This document shows, one piece after another, positions 25,839 to 35,698 of a DNA stretch of 64,000 nt. The notes beneath the pieces are model-generated. The model searched no databases. It saw only the letters and a list, made by a program, of their open reading frames with translations, and was not told the origin of the DNA. A program made the translations under genes and the position numbers. Location of the stretch: assembly GCA_031422335.1 (NCBI GenBank), contig JANOQW010000011.1, positions 1-64,000 of the forward strand. The letters run 5' to 3'. Numbering within the stretch: position 1 is the stretch's first letter; the number at the start of each line of letters is the position of its first letter. Origin of the DNA: Methylotenera_A sp031422335. GTDB lineage: Bacteria > Pseudomonadota > Gammaproteobacteria > Burkholderiales > Methylophilaceae.

Positions 25839-25937
25839 TGCTCTGTAAGCCTTATGGATATTGGCTTGCAGAGCAGCATTTTGGCGTACGAATAATGAAC
25901 TTTAGTTCATATATTCTACGGACAAGACCTTTACGGT
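25839..25937. repeat. 37-bp palindrome (copy E) plus 54-nt structured element
   Basis: Positions 25839-25875 are a copy of the 37-bp family with arms TGCTCTGTAAGCC / GGCTTGCAGAGCA and core TTATGGATATT. Positions 25884-25937 match the element at 4814-4867 without gaps. They hold hairpins TGAAC-TTTA-GTTCA and AAGACC-TTTAC-GGTCTT separated by TATATTCTACGG. The block lies between converging cytochrome b561 and hemE genes, beyond the cytochrome's own terminator, so it need not be a terminator. Confidence 0.75.
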
Positions 25938-25962
25938 CTTTGCTTAATGCATTTATAGCTGT

Positions 25963-27027
25963 TTATTGATGATACTGCTGGCTATGTTTTCTGACAGCTT
26001 CTAACATTGCAGCGGCGTTCTCTGGCGGTGTCCATTGCGTAATGCCATGGCCTAAATTAAACACATGGCCAGCGCCTTGGCCATAACTTGCTAGTATGGA
26101 AACGACTTCTTTTTCAATCGCTTCGGGCGTACTAAGCAAAATGGCTGGATCTAAATTGCCTTGTAACGCTACTTGATTACCTACTCTTTTTCTGGCTTGC
26201 CCAATATCCACCGCCCAATCCAACCCAAGCGCATCTGCGCCAATGCTAGCTTGCGCCTCTAACCACAGCGCACCACCTTTAGTAAACACAATGCTCGGCA
26301 CTTTTTTACCTTCATTGGTTTTAGTTAAACCTGCCACTATTTTTTGCATGTAATTGAGCGAAAATTCAATATAGGCATTGTGTGAAAGCGCACCGCCCCA
26401 CGAGTCAAAAATCATCACCGCTTGTGCACCTGCCGCAATTTGCGCGTTTAAATATTGAATGGTTGTTTGTGCATTTACTTCTAAAATATGGTGCAGCAAA
26501 TCTGGCCGCGCATAGGCCATTTTTTTGGTGTTTAAAAAGTCAGTGCCGCCTTTGCCTTCCACCATATAAGTGGCTAGCGTCCATGGGCTACCACTAAAGC
26601 CAATCAGCGGTACACGACCATTGATAGTTTTGCGAATTTGCGCAACTGCATCAAATACATACTGTAGCTTGGCCATATCGGGCACATGCAAAGCCTTAAT
26701 CTCAGCTTCTTCGCGCAAAGTGCGCTCAAACTTTGGGCCTTCGCCTTCGGTAAAATATAAGCCCAAGCCCATCGCATCGGGCAAGGTGAGAATGTCTGAA
26801 AATAAAATGGACGCATCCAACAGCGGATAACGATCCAATGGTTGCATGGTGACTTCGGTGGCAAAATTGGGGTTTTTGCATAGGTCTAAAAAGCTGCCTG
26901 CGGTTTTGCGGCTTTCGCGATACTCTGGCAAATAACGCCCCGCTTGGCGCATCATCCATACGGGAGTATAAGGGGTTGCCTCGCGGTTTAAGGCACGCAA
27001 AAAGGTGTCATTTTTAAGTTGTGTCAT
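25963..27027 (-). CDS. hemE: Uroporphyrinogen decarboxylase
   Basis: Decarboxylates uroporphyrinogen III to coproporphyrinogen III in heme synthesis. The 354 residues are the usual length. The N-terminal signature PVWMMRQAGRYLPEYR and the LDASILFSDILTLPDAMG block with the catalytic Asp are intact, as are GFSGSPWTLATYMVEGKG and FNLGHGI. It lies 10 bp after gltD, so it is probably co-transcribed with gltBD, an arrangement seen in other Betaproteobacteria. hemL, another tetrapyrrole gene, is 6.6 kb away. Confidence 0.97.
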   Translation of the reverse strand: MTQLKNDTFLRALNREATPYTPVWMMRQAGRYLPEYRESRKTAGSFLDLCKNPNFATEVTMQPLDRYPLLDASILFSDILTLPDAMGLGLYFTEGEGPKFERTLREEAEIKALHVPDMAKLQYVFDAVAQIRKTINGRVPLIGFSGSPWTLATYMVEGKGGTDFLNTKKMAYARPDLLHHILEVNAQTTIQYLNAQIAAGAQAVMIFDSWGGALSHNAYIEFSLNYMQKIVAGLTKTNEGKKVPSIVFTKGGALWLEAQASIGADALGLDWAVDIGQARKRVGNQVALQGNLDPAILLSTPEAIEKEVVSILASYGQGAGHVFNLGHGITQWTPPENAAAMLEAVRKHSQQYHQ

Positions 27028-27037
27028 TAACGAAGCT

Positions 27038-28477
27038 TTAACGAGGTAAAGTTGATGAGCCCATTAGGTACTCATCTACAGCCCGCGCCGCCTGGCGACC
27101 TTCGCGAATCGCCCACACTACCAAAGATTGTCCACGGCGCATATCACCTGCGGCAAATACTTTGTCAATATTCGTTTTATAACTAGCAAGCCCTTCTGTC
27201 GCGGCTTTTGCGTTACCACGTGTGTCTTTTTCTACCCCAAAAGCTTCTAACACCGCTTGCACGGGTGACAAGAAACCCATGGCCAATAATACTAAATCTG
27301 CCTTAATAGTGAATTCGGAACCTGGTACTTCTTGCATTTTTCCGTCTTTCCACTCTACTTTGGCACCAACAAGTTCGGTAACTTTACCGTTTTCACCTTT
27401 TAAATATTTAGTGGTAATCGACCAATCGCGATTAGCACCTTCTTCGTGGCTACTAGATGTGCGCATTTTTAGCGGCCAGTTTGGCCACACCAGTTCTTTA
27501 TTCTCTTTCACTGGCGGTTGCGGCATGAGCTCAAATTGGGTGATGCTGAGCGCGCCATGGCGATTTGACGTTCCGACACAATCAGAGCCAGTATCGCCGC
27601 CGCCAATCACCACCACATGTTTATTAGTGGCTTTTACCTGATCGGCCACTGTGTCGCCCGCCACCACTTTATTTTGCGCAGGTAAAAAATCCATGGCGTA
27701 CATCACGCCATCTAGCTCGCGACCAGGCACAGGTAAATCACGCGGCCATTCTGCGCCGCCTGCCAATACCACTGCATCATATTCTTTAAGTACATCACTG
27801 GCTTTAACAGCGTTTAAACCATCACCACCCACGTTTTTATTGACATGAAAGCTCACACCTTCTGCTTCCATCTGCGCCATACGGCGATCAATATGAAACT
27901 TTTCCATTTTAAAATCTGGAATGCCATAACGCAATAAACCACCAATGCGGCTGTTTTTTTCTAATACGGCCACGTTATGCCCAGCACGCGCCAGTTGTTG
28001 CGCCGTAGCTAACCCTGCAGGTCCACTGCCAATAACGGCAATTTTTTTACCTGTTTTATTGGGGTTAATTTGTGGTGTTACCCAATCGTTCTCCCACGCT
28101 TTATCAATAATCGCATGCTCTATTGACTTAATACCCACCGCATCGTTATTGATATTCAGCGTACACGCTGCCTCGCACGGCGCAGGACAAATACGACCAG
28201 TAAACTCAGGAAAGTTATTGGTAGAATGCAATACATCAATCGCGTTGTGCCAATCTTGCTGGTAAACCAAATCATTAAAATCGGGGATAATGTTATTGAC
28301 AGGGCAACCTGTAGTGCAAAACGGAATACCGCAATCCATACAGCGCGCACCCTGCTGTTTGGCTTGGTCGTCGGTTAAATGCAATACGAATTCTTTGTAA
28401 TTTTTAATACGGTCTGGCACTGGCAAGTTAGCCTCAGCCAAACGCTCAAATTCCATAAATCCTGTGACTTTACCCAT
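27038..28477 (-). CDS. gltD: Glutamate synthase (NADPH) small subunit
   Basis: Transfers electrons from NADPH through FAD and iron-sulfur clusters to the large subunit. The 479-residue protein has N-terminal cluster cysteines in CMDCGIPFCTTGCPVNN and CPAPCEAACTLNI. The FAD Rossmann motif is GSGPAGLATAQQLARAG, the NADPH motif is VVIGGGDTGSDCVG, and the C-terminal FAD contact is VFAAGDMRRGQSLVVWAIREGR. It lies 18 bp after gltB in one operon. Confidence 0.97.
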   Translation of the reverse strand: MGKVTGFMEFERLAEANLPVPDRIKNYKEFVLHLTDDQAKQQGARCMDCGIPFCTTGCPVNNIIPDFNDLVYQQDWHNAIDVLHSTNNFPEFTGRICPAPCEAACTLNINNDAVGIKSIEHAIIDKAWENDWVTPQINPNKTGKKIAVIGSGPAGLATAQQLARAGHNVAVLEKNSRIGGLLRYGIPDFKMEKFHIDRRMAQMEAEGVSFHVNKNVGGDGLNAVKASDVLKEYDAVVLAGGAEWPRDLPVPGRELDGVMYAMDFLPAQNKVVAGDTVADQVKATNKHVVVIGGGDTGSDCVGTSNRHGALSITQFELMPQPPVKENKELVWPNWPLKMRTSSSHEEGANRDWSITTKYLKGENGKVTELVGAKVEWKDGKMQEVPGSEFTIKADLVLLAMGFLSPVQAVLEAFGVEKDTRGNAKAATEGLASYKTNIDKVFAAGDMRRGQSLVVWAIREGRQAARAVDEYLMGSSTLPR

Positions 28478-28495
28478 ACTTAATACCTTTAATTT

Positions 28496-31400
28496 TTATG
28501 CTGCTACTTTATTAGCCACTATTGCCATTTCAGTCAAGGCACGTTTATACTCATTTGGCATCACTTTTACGAATTTCGTTCTGTGATTTGCCCAATCTGC
28601 CAACATAACTTTGGCGCGCTCACTGCCCGTGTACTTGGCGTGCTTTTCAATTAAGTTTTTTAACGTCACTTCGTCTGCTTGGTTTAAATGTAAAATTTTG
28701 CCAATGTCGGCCTCGGCCACTTCGACTTTCTCAAGTGCTACCATGCTCATATTGCAGCGCTTGGCAAATAGGCCGTCTTCGTCATAGACATAGGCCACGC
28801 CACCACTCATGCCAGCAGCAAAGTTTTGGCCAGTTAGACCCAAAACAACCACCGTGCCACCTGTCATGTATTCGCAGCCATGGTTGCCAACGCCTTCTAC
28901 CACAGCGGATGCCCCAGAATTACGCACACAGAAGCGCTCGCCCGCAACGCCGTTAAAATAAGCTTCGCCCGTAGTCGCCCCATACATCACGGTATTGCCC
29001 AAAATAATATTTTCGTGCGCTGCGCCTTTAAATGTAGCAGGGCGCTTAATCACCACACGTCCGCCACACAAGCCTTTACCCACATAATCGTTGCCTTCAC
29101 CAGTTAACTCAAAGGTAATGCCTTTAGCTAAAAATGCGGCAAAACTTTGGCCGGAAGTACCAGAAAAATTGACATGGATGCTATCGTCGGCCAAGCCAGT
29201 ACTGCCATAGCGCACGGCAATTTGATTTGACAGCATGGTACCAACTGTACGATTAGTGTTGGTAATTGGCAAATCAATCGTCACTTTTTGACCAGTCTCT
29301 AAAGCAGGCATGGCAAGTTCAATCAATTTGTTATCGAGTGCGTTTACCAAGTTATGGTCTTGCACATCGTTATTTTTGCGTGACACTGTAGCTGGCATAT
29401 CCACTTGATGGAAAATTTTACTGAAATCCAAACCATGGATTTTCCAGTGATCAATACCTGCTTGCATTTCAAGCAAATCGCTACGACCAATTAAATCTTC
29501 AAACTTAGCGATGCCGATACTGGCCATCAGCTCGCGCACTTCTTCTGCAATAAAAAAGAAGAAGTTCACCACATGCTCTGGCTGGCCAGTAAATTTTTTG
29601 CGCAACTCTGGGTCTTGCGTTGCCACACCCACCGGGCAAGTATTTAGGTGGCATTTACGCATCATAATGCAGCCTTCTACCACTAGCGGCGCAGTCGCAA
29701 AGCCAAACTCATCGGCACCAAGTAGCGCACCAATCAATACATCACGGCCTGTTTTAATTTGTCCATCCACTTGCACGACGACTCGGCCACGCAACTGATT
29801 CAATACCAAGGTTTGCTGCGTTTCTGCTAAGCCCAGTTCCCACGGTGTACCAGCGTGCTTGACTGAAGAAATTGGCGATGCACCAGTGCCACCATCGTGG
29901 CCAGCAATTACAATATGATCAGATTTGGCTTTTGCCACACCCGCCGCCACAGTGCCCACACCAGTTTCAGAAACTAACTTGGTTGAAATCGAAGCTTTAG
30001 GGTTGGCATTTTTTAAGTCATGGATGAGTTGGGCTAAGTCTTCAATTGAGTAAATATCGTGGTGCGGTGGCGGTGAAATTAAGCCCACGCCTGGTACACT
30101 AAATCGCAATTTTGCAATATATTCACTCACCTTGTGGCCTGGCAATTGTCCGCCTTCACCAGGTTTTGCACCTTGTGCCATTTTAATTTGTATTTGATCG
30201 GCTGAGGCTAAGTATTCTGCCGTTACCCCAAAGCGGCCAGATGCCACTTGTTTAATACGCGAGCGCATAGAATCGCCCGCTTTTAGCGGTATATCGCTCT
30301 CAATCAGGTGTTTGCCAATAACATCTGCCATGGTGGTATCTTTGGCTAAGGCAATGAAGCGTTTGGCATCTTCACCGCCTTCACCCGTGTTGGATTTACC
30401 ACCGATGCGGTTCATGGCAATGGCTAATGTTGCATGCGCTTCTGTTGAAATAGAACCCAACGACATGGCGCCTGTCGCAAAGCGTTTAACAATTTCTTTT
30501 GCTGGCTCTACTTGGCTAATATCAATCGCCGCATGTGCTGCTTTCACCTCAAACAAACCACGCAGAGTTTTGTGACGACGTGTTTGATCGTTGATTAATT
30601 TTGCGTATTCTTTAAAGGTATCGTACTTATTGGTACGTGTCGCATTTTGCAGCTTCGATATCGATTCTGGCGTCCACATATGCTCTTCACCGCGAACACG
30701 GAACGCATACTCCCCCCCAGCATCCAGCTGCTTAGCCAGTACTGGATCGTCGCCAAAGGCTAAATTATGCAAACGCAAGGTTTCTTCTGCTACTTCATCT
30801 ATGCCGATGCCTTCGATTTGCGAAGCGGTACCAGTGAAATATTGCTGAATAAACGCTGTATTTAAGCCTATCGCCTCAAAGATTTGCGCACCACAGTAGG
30901 ATTGATAAGTGGATATACCCATTTTAGACATGACTTTATATAAGCCTTTACCAACGGCTTTTACAAAGTTTTTGGCGCCAGCGTAGCCATCTCCAGTAAC
31001 ATCATTATTGGTCATATGATTAATTGTTTCAAACGCTAACCACGGGCATACAGCCTCTGCGCCATAGCCTGCCAGCAAAGCAAAGTGGTGCACTTCACGC
31101 GCCGAACCTGTATCTATCACTAAGCCTGTACTTGTTCGTAAGCCAGCTTTAACTAGATATTCATGTGTAGATGAGCATGCCAACAATGCAGGAATTGCAA
31201 TACGATTCTTTGAGATGGCTCTATCAGATAATATCAGCACATTAAAGCCATCATGCACGGCTTGTTCTGCTAATTTGTTTAAGTTGTAAACTGCACTTGC
31301 TAAGCCAGCCCCAGCTTGCTTGGCGTCGTAGGTAATATCTAGCACCAATGATTTAAATTGCCCTTTGGTGGCAGCGCCAATATTTTTTAGCTGTTCCAGT

Positions 31401-33160
31401 TCGCTCATAGTTAATACGGGTTGGCTGGCTTCTAAACGCAACGGTGGATTTGTTTCATCAATGCCAAGCAAATTGGGTTTTGGCCCAATAAAAGTGACTA
31501 GCGACATGACTAGCTCTTCACGGATTGGGTCAATTGGCGGGTTGGTCACTTGCGCGAATAATTGTTTAAAATAGTTGTAGAGCAATTTTGGTTTATTCGA
31601 CAACACGGGCAATGCCGCGTCGTTGCCCATCGAGCCCGCACCTTCTTCGCCGTTGGCAATCATCGGCTGTATAATAAATTTGATGTCTTCTTGGCTGTAA
31701 CCAAAGGCTTGTTGCGTATCTAGCAAGCTTTCAGCCATATCTAAGCTTGCTTCCACCTTTGGTAAATCCCCCAAGAAGTAACGCGATTGCTCTATCCATT
31801 TTTTATATGGTTTGGCTTTGGCAAGTTCGCTTTTAACTTCGGCATCATCAATAATACGGCCTTGCTGCGTGTCAATCAGCAACATTTTTCCTGGCTGCAA
31901 ACGCCATTTTTTAACGATTTTTTCTTGCGGAAAGGTAAGCACACCCATTTCAGATGCCATCATCACAATGTCATCATCCGTCACCAAATAGCGCGCTGGT
32001 CTAAGCCCGTTTCTGTCTAAGGTTGCGCCAATTAAGTTGCCGTCGGTAAACGCCACCGCTGCTGGGCCATCCCACGGCTCCATCAGCGCAGCGTGATATT
32101 CGTAAAACGCACGGCGCTCGTCATTCATCAGCGCGTTATTGTTCCATGCTTCGGGAATCAGCAACATCATGGCATGCGGCAAACTATAGCCACCCGCGAC
32201 TAATAGCTCTAAGCAATTATCGAAGCAAGCAGAATCGGATTGGCCTTCGGCAATGAGTGGCCAAAGCTTGTCTAAATCTTCACCAATAATGGCCGATTTC
32301 ATGGTTTCGTGTCGCGCTGCCATCCAATTGACATTGCCTTGCACGGTATTAATTTCACCATTGTGCGCAATCATACGGAACGGATGGGCTAAATCCCAAG
32401 TGGGGAAAGTATTGGTAGAAAAGCGCTGATGGACTAACGCCAATGCCGAGACTACGCGCACATCAACTAAATCTTTGAAGTAAACGCCCACTTCGTTAGC
32501 CAGCAACATACCTTTGTAAACAATAGTACGGCTAGAAAAGGACGACACATAAAATGTGGCATTGTCTTGCAAGTTTAAGGCACGCACTGCATGCTCGATG
32601 CGTTTACGAATCACAAAACATTTACGTTCAAATGTAGTTTGATCTGCCGCATTACTGCCCACAAACACTTGGCGCATGCACGGCTCTACATCGCGCGCGG
32701 CTTGTGCAATATTGCGGTTATCCACTGGCGTGTCACGCCAGCCTAGCAATGTTTGATTTTCTTCAGTAATAATTTTTGCAATAAGCGCCTCACAAGCTGC
32801 GCGGCTTTTAGCATCTTGTGGCAAAAATAAGTTACCTACTGCGTATTTGCCCACTTCTGGCAACTTGATGCCTAGCTTTGTCGCCTCTTCACGCATAAAT
32901 GCATCTGGCAACTGCATCAACAGCCCAGCGCCGTCACCCAACTTTGGGTCGTATCCTGTAGCACCACGATGCGTTAAATTGGTTAAAAGCGTTAAACCTT
33001 GCTGGACGATTTCATGGCTTTTTTTGCCTTTAATGTGCGCCACAAAGCCAACGCCACAACCGTCTTTTTCATTGCGTTTGTCGTATAAACCTTGGTTTTT
33101 TGGTGCGCGATGTATTAAATGTTTGTTTAATTTATTTGCTTGCACAATTGCCATATTCAT
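28496..33160 (-). CDS. gltB: Glutamate synthase (NADPH) large subunit
   Basis: Makes glutamate from glutamine and 2-oxoglutarate, the main ammonium-assimilation step with glutamine synthetase. The 1554 residues hold the N-terminal amidotransferase domain with nucleophile Cys35 (DGCGVGFV, exposed after propeptide removal). A central domain follows, then the FMN-binding synthase domain with PLKAGDSMRSRIKQVASGRFG, the 3Fe-4S cysteines in CIMMRKCHLNTCPVG, and the C-terminal GXGXG beta-helix. Two ATGs at 33160 and 33154 are possible; AGGCA is better spaced for the second. Upstream lies a divergent iron-regulated gene. Confidence 0.97.
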   Translation of the reverse strand: MNMAIVQANKLNKHLIHRAPKNQGLYDKRNEKDGCGVGFVAHIKGKKSHEIVQQGLTLLTNLTHRGATGYDPKLGDGAGLLMQLPDAFMREEATKLGIKLPEVGKYAVGNLFLPQDAKSRAACEALIAKIITEENQTLLGWRDTPVDNRNIAQAARDVEPCMRQVFVGSNAADQTTFERKCFVIRKRIEHAVRALNLQDNATFYVSSFSSRTIVYKGMLLANEVGVYFKDLVDVRVVSALALVHQRFSTNTFPTWDLAHPFRMIAHNGEINTVQGNVNWMAARHETMKSAIIGEDLDKLWPLIAEGQSDSACFDNCLELLVAGGYSLPHAMMLLIPEAWNNNALMNDERRAFYEYHAALMEPWDGPAAVAFTDGNLIGATLDRNGLRPARYLVTDDDIVMMASEMGVLTFPQEKIVKKWRLQPGKMLLIDTQQGRIIDDAEVKSELAKAKPYKKWIEQSRYFLGDLPKVEASLDMAESLLDTQQAFGYSQEDIKFIIQPMIANGEEGAGSMGNDAALPVLSNKPKLLYNYFKQLFAQVTNPPIDPIREELVMSLVTFIGPKPNLLGIDETNPPLRLEASQPVLTMSELEQLKNIGAATKGQFKSLVLDITYDAKQAGAGLASAVYNLNKLAEQAVHDGFNVLILSDRAISKNRIAIPALLACSSTHEYLVKAGLRTSTGLVIDTGSAREVHHFALLAGYGAEAVCPWLAFETINHMTNNDVTGDGYAGAKNFVKAVGKGLYKVMSKMGISTYQSYCGAQIFEAIGLNTAFIQQYFTGTASQIEGIGIDEVAEETLRLHNLAFGDDPVLAKQLDAGGEYAFRVRGEEHMWTPESISKLQNATRTNKYDTFKEYAKLINDQTRRHKTLRGLFEVKAAHAAIDISQVEPAKEIVKRFATGAMSLGSISTEAHATLAIAMNRIGGKSNTGEGGEDAKRFIALAKDTTMADVIGKHLIESDIPLKAGDSMRSRIKQVASGRFGVTAEYLASADQIQIKMAQGAKPGEGGQLPGHKVSEYIAKLRFSVPGVGLISPPPHHDIYSIEDLAQLIHDLKNANPKASISTKLVSETGVGTVAAGVAKAKSDHIVIAGHDGGTGASPISSVKHAGTPWELGLAETQQTLVLNQLRGRVVVQVDGQIKTGRDVLIGALLGADEFGFATAPLVVEGCIMMRKCHLNTCPVGVATQDPELRKKFTGQPEHVVNFFFFIAEEVRELMASIGIAKFEDLIGRSDLLEMQAGIDHWKIHGLDFSKIFHQVDMPATVSRKNNDVQDHNLVNALDNKLIELAMPALETGQKVTIDLPITNTNRTVGTMLSNQIAVRYGSTGLADDSIHVNFSGTSGQSFAAFLAKGITFELTGEGNDYVGKGLCGGRVVIKRPATFKGAAHENIILGNTVMYGATTGEAYFNGVAGERFCVRNSGASAVVEGVGNHGCEYMTGGTVVVLGLTGQNFAAGMSGGVAYVYDEDGLFAKRCNMSMVALEKVEVAEADIGKILHLNQADEVTLKNLIEKHAKYTGSERAKVMLADWANHRTKFVKVMPNEYKRALTEMAIVANKVAA

Positions 33161-33317
33161 TGCCTAATTATTCTATGTTCAAAACATTTAGCGGAACCTA
33201 CAATAATAACGCTAAATTGCCGTAATTTCAATCGCATAGCCATTTTTTGACTACAGAAACAGACAACTAATTGCAAGTTTTTATCTGTAATTAAATAAAA
33301 TAAGATAAATACAACAA

Positions 33318-33350
33318 TTGACAAGTTAAATGAGAATGATTATCATTTAA
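33318..33350 (+). promoter_or_regulatory. Sigma-70 promoter overlapped by a Fur box
   Basis: A perfect -35 TTGACA (33318-33323), 17-bp spacer and -10 TATCAT (33341-33346) form a strong promoter. The spacer and -10 are covered by GAGAATGATTATCATTTAA (33332-33350), which matches 14 of 19 positions of the Fur consensus; the inner 13 bases differ by only one. Iron-loaded Fur would block polymerase here. The 225-bp gap also serves the divergent gltB, whose promoter was not resolved. Confidence 0.8.
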
Positions 33351-33385
33351 TATAAATGTCTTTTTACCTAGGTAAAGGAGTTGTA

Positions 33386-33655
33386 ATGCAAAACAAGTTA
33401 AATCGAAATATCGCAAACAAAGATGCAGCGTGCGAAAAAATTGAGCTGGCGAATTCTTGCGGTGTGCGGCTAATCTATTGCCAAGATTGCCATGTAGTCG
33501 AGCTGGAAATTGGCGCCTTTTCTGTACGATTATGCCCAGATGTGATTCAGCGCATGGCCAATGTAATGATGAAAGCCAGCCTGCAACTAGAACATATTGT
33601 CGCGAACAAACAGGTAGAGTTACCTGCCAATATTCAGCCGCAGATGATTCACTAA
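33386..33655 (+). CDS. Small Fur-controlled cysteine-containing protein (89 residues)
   Basis: An 89-residue soluble protein beginning MQNKLNRNIANKDAACEK. It contains a Cys-rich stretch (NSCGVRLIYCQDCHVVELEIG, cysteines spaced x7 and x2 with a following His), then a helix (VIQRMANVMMKASLQLEHIV). The start is set by AAAGGAG 5 nt before the ATG. The Fur box and strong promoter imply induction during iron starvation. I have no family name for it; metal binding through the Cys/His group is a guess. Its stop overlaps the convergent hemL stop by 3 nt. Confidence 0.78.
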   Translation: MQNKLNRNIANKDAACEKIELANSCGVRLIYCQDCHVVELEIGAFSVRLCPDVIQRMANVMMKASLQLEHIVANKQVELPANIQPQMIH

Positions 33656-34938
33656 CTTAAAGTTGCAAAGGCTTTTTTAGCAGCCTCAACGGTAAATTCA
33701 ATGTCGTCATCTGTATGAGCCGCCGAAACAAAACCTGCCTCGAACGCGCTTGGGCCAAGGTAAACGCCGCTACTTAACATGCTATGAAAAAATTGATTAA
33801 AGTGCGATTTGTTGTTATTAGCCATAATTTCAGCATAACTGGCTGGGCATTTTTCACTAAAATACAAGCCAAACATGCCGCCGACATTTTGCGCACTAAA
33901 TGTTACACCAGCTTGCTTGGCGGCCGCCATTAAGCCATTCACCATTTTACTGGTTTGCGCATTAAGCTTGTCGTGAAAACCTGCTTCTTGAATTAATTTT
34001 AGTGTGGCCAAACCGGCAGAAACCGCTACTGGGTTGCCTGACAGCGTGCCTGCTTGATACACTTTTCCCACGGGTGCGAGGAATTGCATAATATCTTTGC
34101 GGCCACCAAACGCACCCACTGGCAAGCCACCACCGATGACTTTACCTAGCGTCGTCATATCTGGTTGAATGTTATACAGCGCTTGCGCGCCACCCAAATG
34201 TACGCGGAAACCTGTCATTACTTCATCAAAAATCAGTACGGTGCCATGCTTGGTGCACAGCGCGCGCAGCGTTTGCAAAAACTCCATGGTCGGCACAATT
34301 AAATTCATATTGCCCACCACTGGCTCAATAATCACGCAAGCAATTTCGTTGCCAGATTTAGCAAACAAGTCTTCCAGCTGTTGAATATTGTTATATTCTA
34401 AAGTGAGCGTGAGTGCGGCCACGCTGGCAGGCACGCCGCCAGAATCAGGCTCACCAAATGTCAGCAAACCAGAGCCTGCTTTCACTAATAAACCATCCGA
34501 ATGGCCGTGATAACAACCTTCAAATTTCACAATTTTATCGCGCCCAGTAAAACCACGCGCAGTGCGGATCGCACTCATGGTAGCTTCGGTGCCACTACTG
34601 TTTAAGCGCACTTGCTCCATGCTCGGCACTAATTTATTAATCAGCTCTGCCATTTCTAGCTCTAAGCCAGTGGGTGCGCCGAATGACAGGCTATTTGCTG
34701 CAGCGTCTTGCACTGCTTTAACCACTTGCGGGTGCGCGTGGCCGACAATCATCGGCCCCCACGAATTGATGTAATCAATATACTCTTTGCCATCCACATC
34801 CCAAATTTTTGAGCCCAAGCCTTTTTTAAAGAATATTGGCGTGCCGCCGACACTGCGAAACGCACGCACGGGCGAATTAACACCACCTGGAATTAAGGCT
34901 TGAGATTTTTCGAAAAGGGTTTGATTGAGTGAGTTCAT
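33652..34938 (-). CDS. hemL: Glutamate-1-semialdehyde 2,1-aminomutase
   Basis: PLP enzyme forming 5-aminolevulinate from glutamate-1-semialdehyde, the start of heme synthesis in most bacteria. The 428 residues begin NQTLFEKSQALIPGGVNSPVRAF. The PLP-binding Lys lies in TTLGKVIGGGLPVGAFGG and the cofactor Asp in LIFDEVMTGFR. Gene order on the minus strand is thiD, thiE, palindromic repeat B, hemL; the 131-bp gap before it suggests its own promoter. Its 3' end overlaps the iron-regulated gene on the other strand. Confidence 0.97.
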   Translation of the reverse strand: MNSLNQTLFEKSQALIPGGVNSPVRAFRSVGGTPIFFKKGLGSKIWDVDGKEYIDYINSWGPMIVGHAHPQVVKAVQDAAANSLSFGAPTGLELEMAELINKLVPSMEQVRLNSSGTEATMSAIRTARGFTGRDKIVKFEGCYHGHSDGLLVKAGSGLLTFGEPDSGGVPASVAALTLTLEYNNIQQLEDLFAKSGNEIACVIIEPVVGNMNLIVPTMEFLQTLRALCTKHGTVLIFDEVMTGFRVHLGGAQALYNIQPDMTTLGKVIGGGLPVGAFGGRKDIMQFLAPVGKVYQAGTLSGNPVAVSAGLATLKLIQEAGFHDKLNAQTSKMVNGLMAAAKQAGVTFSAQNVGGMFGLYFSEKCPASYAEIMANNNKSHFNQFFHSMLSSGVYLGPSAFEAGFVSAAHTDDDIEFTVEAAKKAFATLS

Positions 34939-35013
34939 AAGATAGTCAGGCCAATTGTTAATAGCAATATTTTATCAGAATCTAAAGTGATGAATTTAAA
35001 ACATTAAAAAAGA

Positions 35014-35050
35014 TGCCCTACGAACCAGTATCCATGCGGTCTGCAGGGCA
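35014..35050. repeat. 37-bp palindromic intergenic repeat, copy B
   Basis: Arms TGCCCTACGAACC / GGTCTGCAGGGCA around core AGTATCCATGC. It lies between the thiE 3' end and the hemL start, the only copy of the family here not between converging genes. It is preceded on the plus strand by an A-run (T-run on minus), so it may end the thiDE transcript. Confidence 0.85.
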
Positions 35051-35069
35051 GCTATTTTCGCTACGTTAT

Positions 35070-35687
35070 TTAAATATTAAATAAATGAGTGAATTGTTGG
35101 CTAACAGCTTTTATATCATCAGCACCAAATAGCGCACTCACCACAGCAATTGCGCTAGCGCCTGCACCAATCACATGCGGCGCGTTTTCTAGTGTAATTC
35201 CACCAATAGCCACCAGTGGAATAGTGATTTTTTGCTTGGCCTCGGCAAATAAACTGAGCGGTGCATTGACTGCATTGGGTTTAGTATCCGAACTAAAGCA
35301 TGCACCAAACGCAGCATAACTTGCACCCGCGGCCTCTGCTTTAATAGCTAAATCTAGGCGGTTATAGCAAGATGCACCTAAAATTTTACGATCTCCCAAC
35401 AAGCGTCTGGCCGCGCTCAAATCACAATCAGTAGCACCTATATGCAGGCCATCGGCATCAATTTGCGCGCATAAATCCAAATGGTCGTTAATAATCAGCG
35501 GTACATTAAAGCTGCGGCAAAGCGCCAACAAAGCAGTCGCTTGCAGCAGCCGCAAGCCAGCATCGGCCACCTTGTTGCGATATTGCACCATGCTGACGCC
35601 GCCTTCTAGCGCCGCCGTTACTTGTTGGCAGAGCAGTTCGGTGAATAAAGTATCTGGCGTAACTGCGTAAAGGCCTTTAATTTGCAT
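35070..35687 (-). CDS. thiE: Thiamine-phosphate synthase
   Basis: Joins hydroxymethylpyrimidine diphosphate with the thiazole phosphate to give thiamin phosphate. A 205-residue TIM barrel with GVSMVQYRNKVAD, LIINDHLDLCAQIDADGLHIG and the phosphate loop IPLVAIGGITLENAPHVI. It lies 11 bp after thiD in a two-gene operon. No riboswitch precedes this operon, unlike thiC. Confidence 0.95.
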   Translation of the reverse strand: MQIKGLYAVTPDTLFTELLCQQVTAALEGGVSMVQYRNKVADAGLRLLQATALLALCRSFNVPLIINDHLDLCAQIDADGLHIGATDCDLSAARRLLGDRKILGASCYNRLDLAIKAEAAGASYAAFGACFSSDTKPNAVNAPLSLFAEAKQKITIPLVAIGGITLENAPHVIGAGASAIAVVSALFGADDIKAVSQQFTHLFNI

Positions 35688-35698
35688 TTAAAATGTCG

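Noticed and set aside
33652..33655. Possible gene truncation where the small iron-regulated gene and hemL overlap
   Set aside because: Both stop codons are in normal positions for their proteins; it is only a short convergent overlap.
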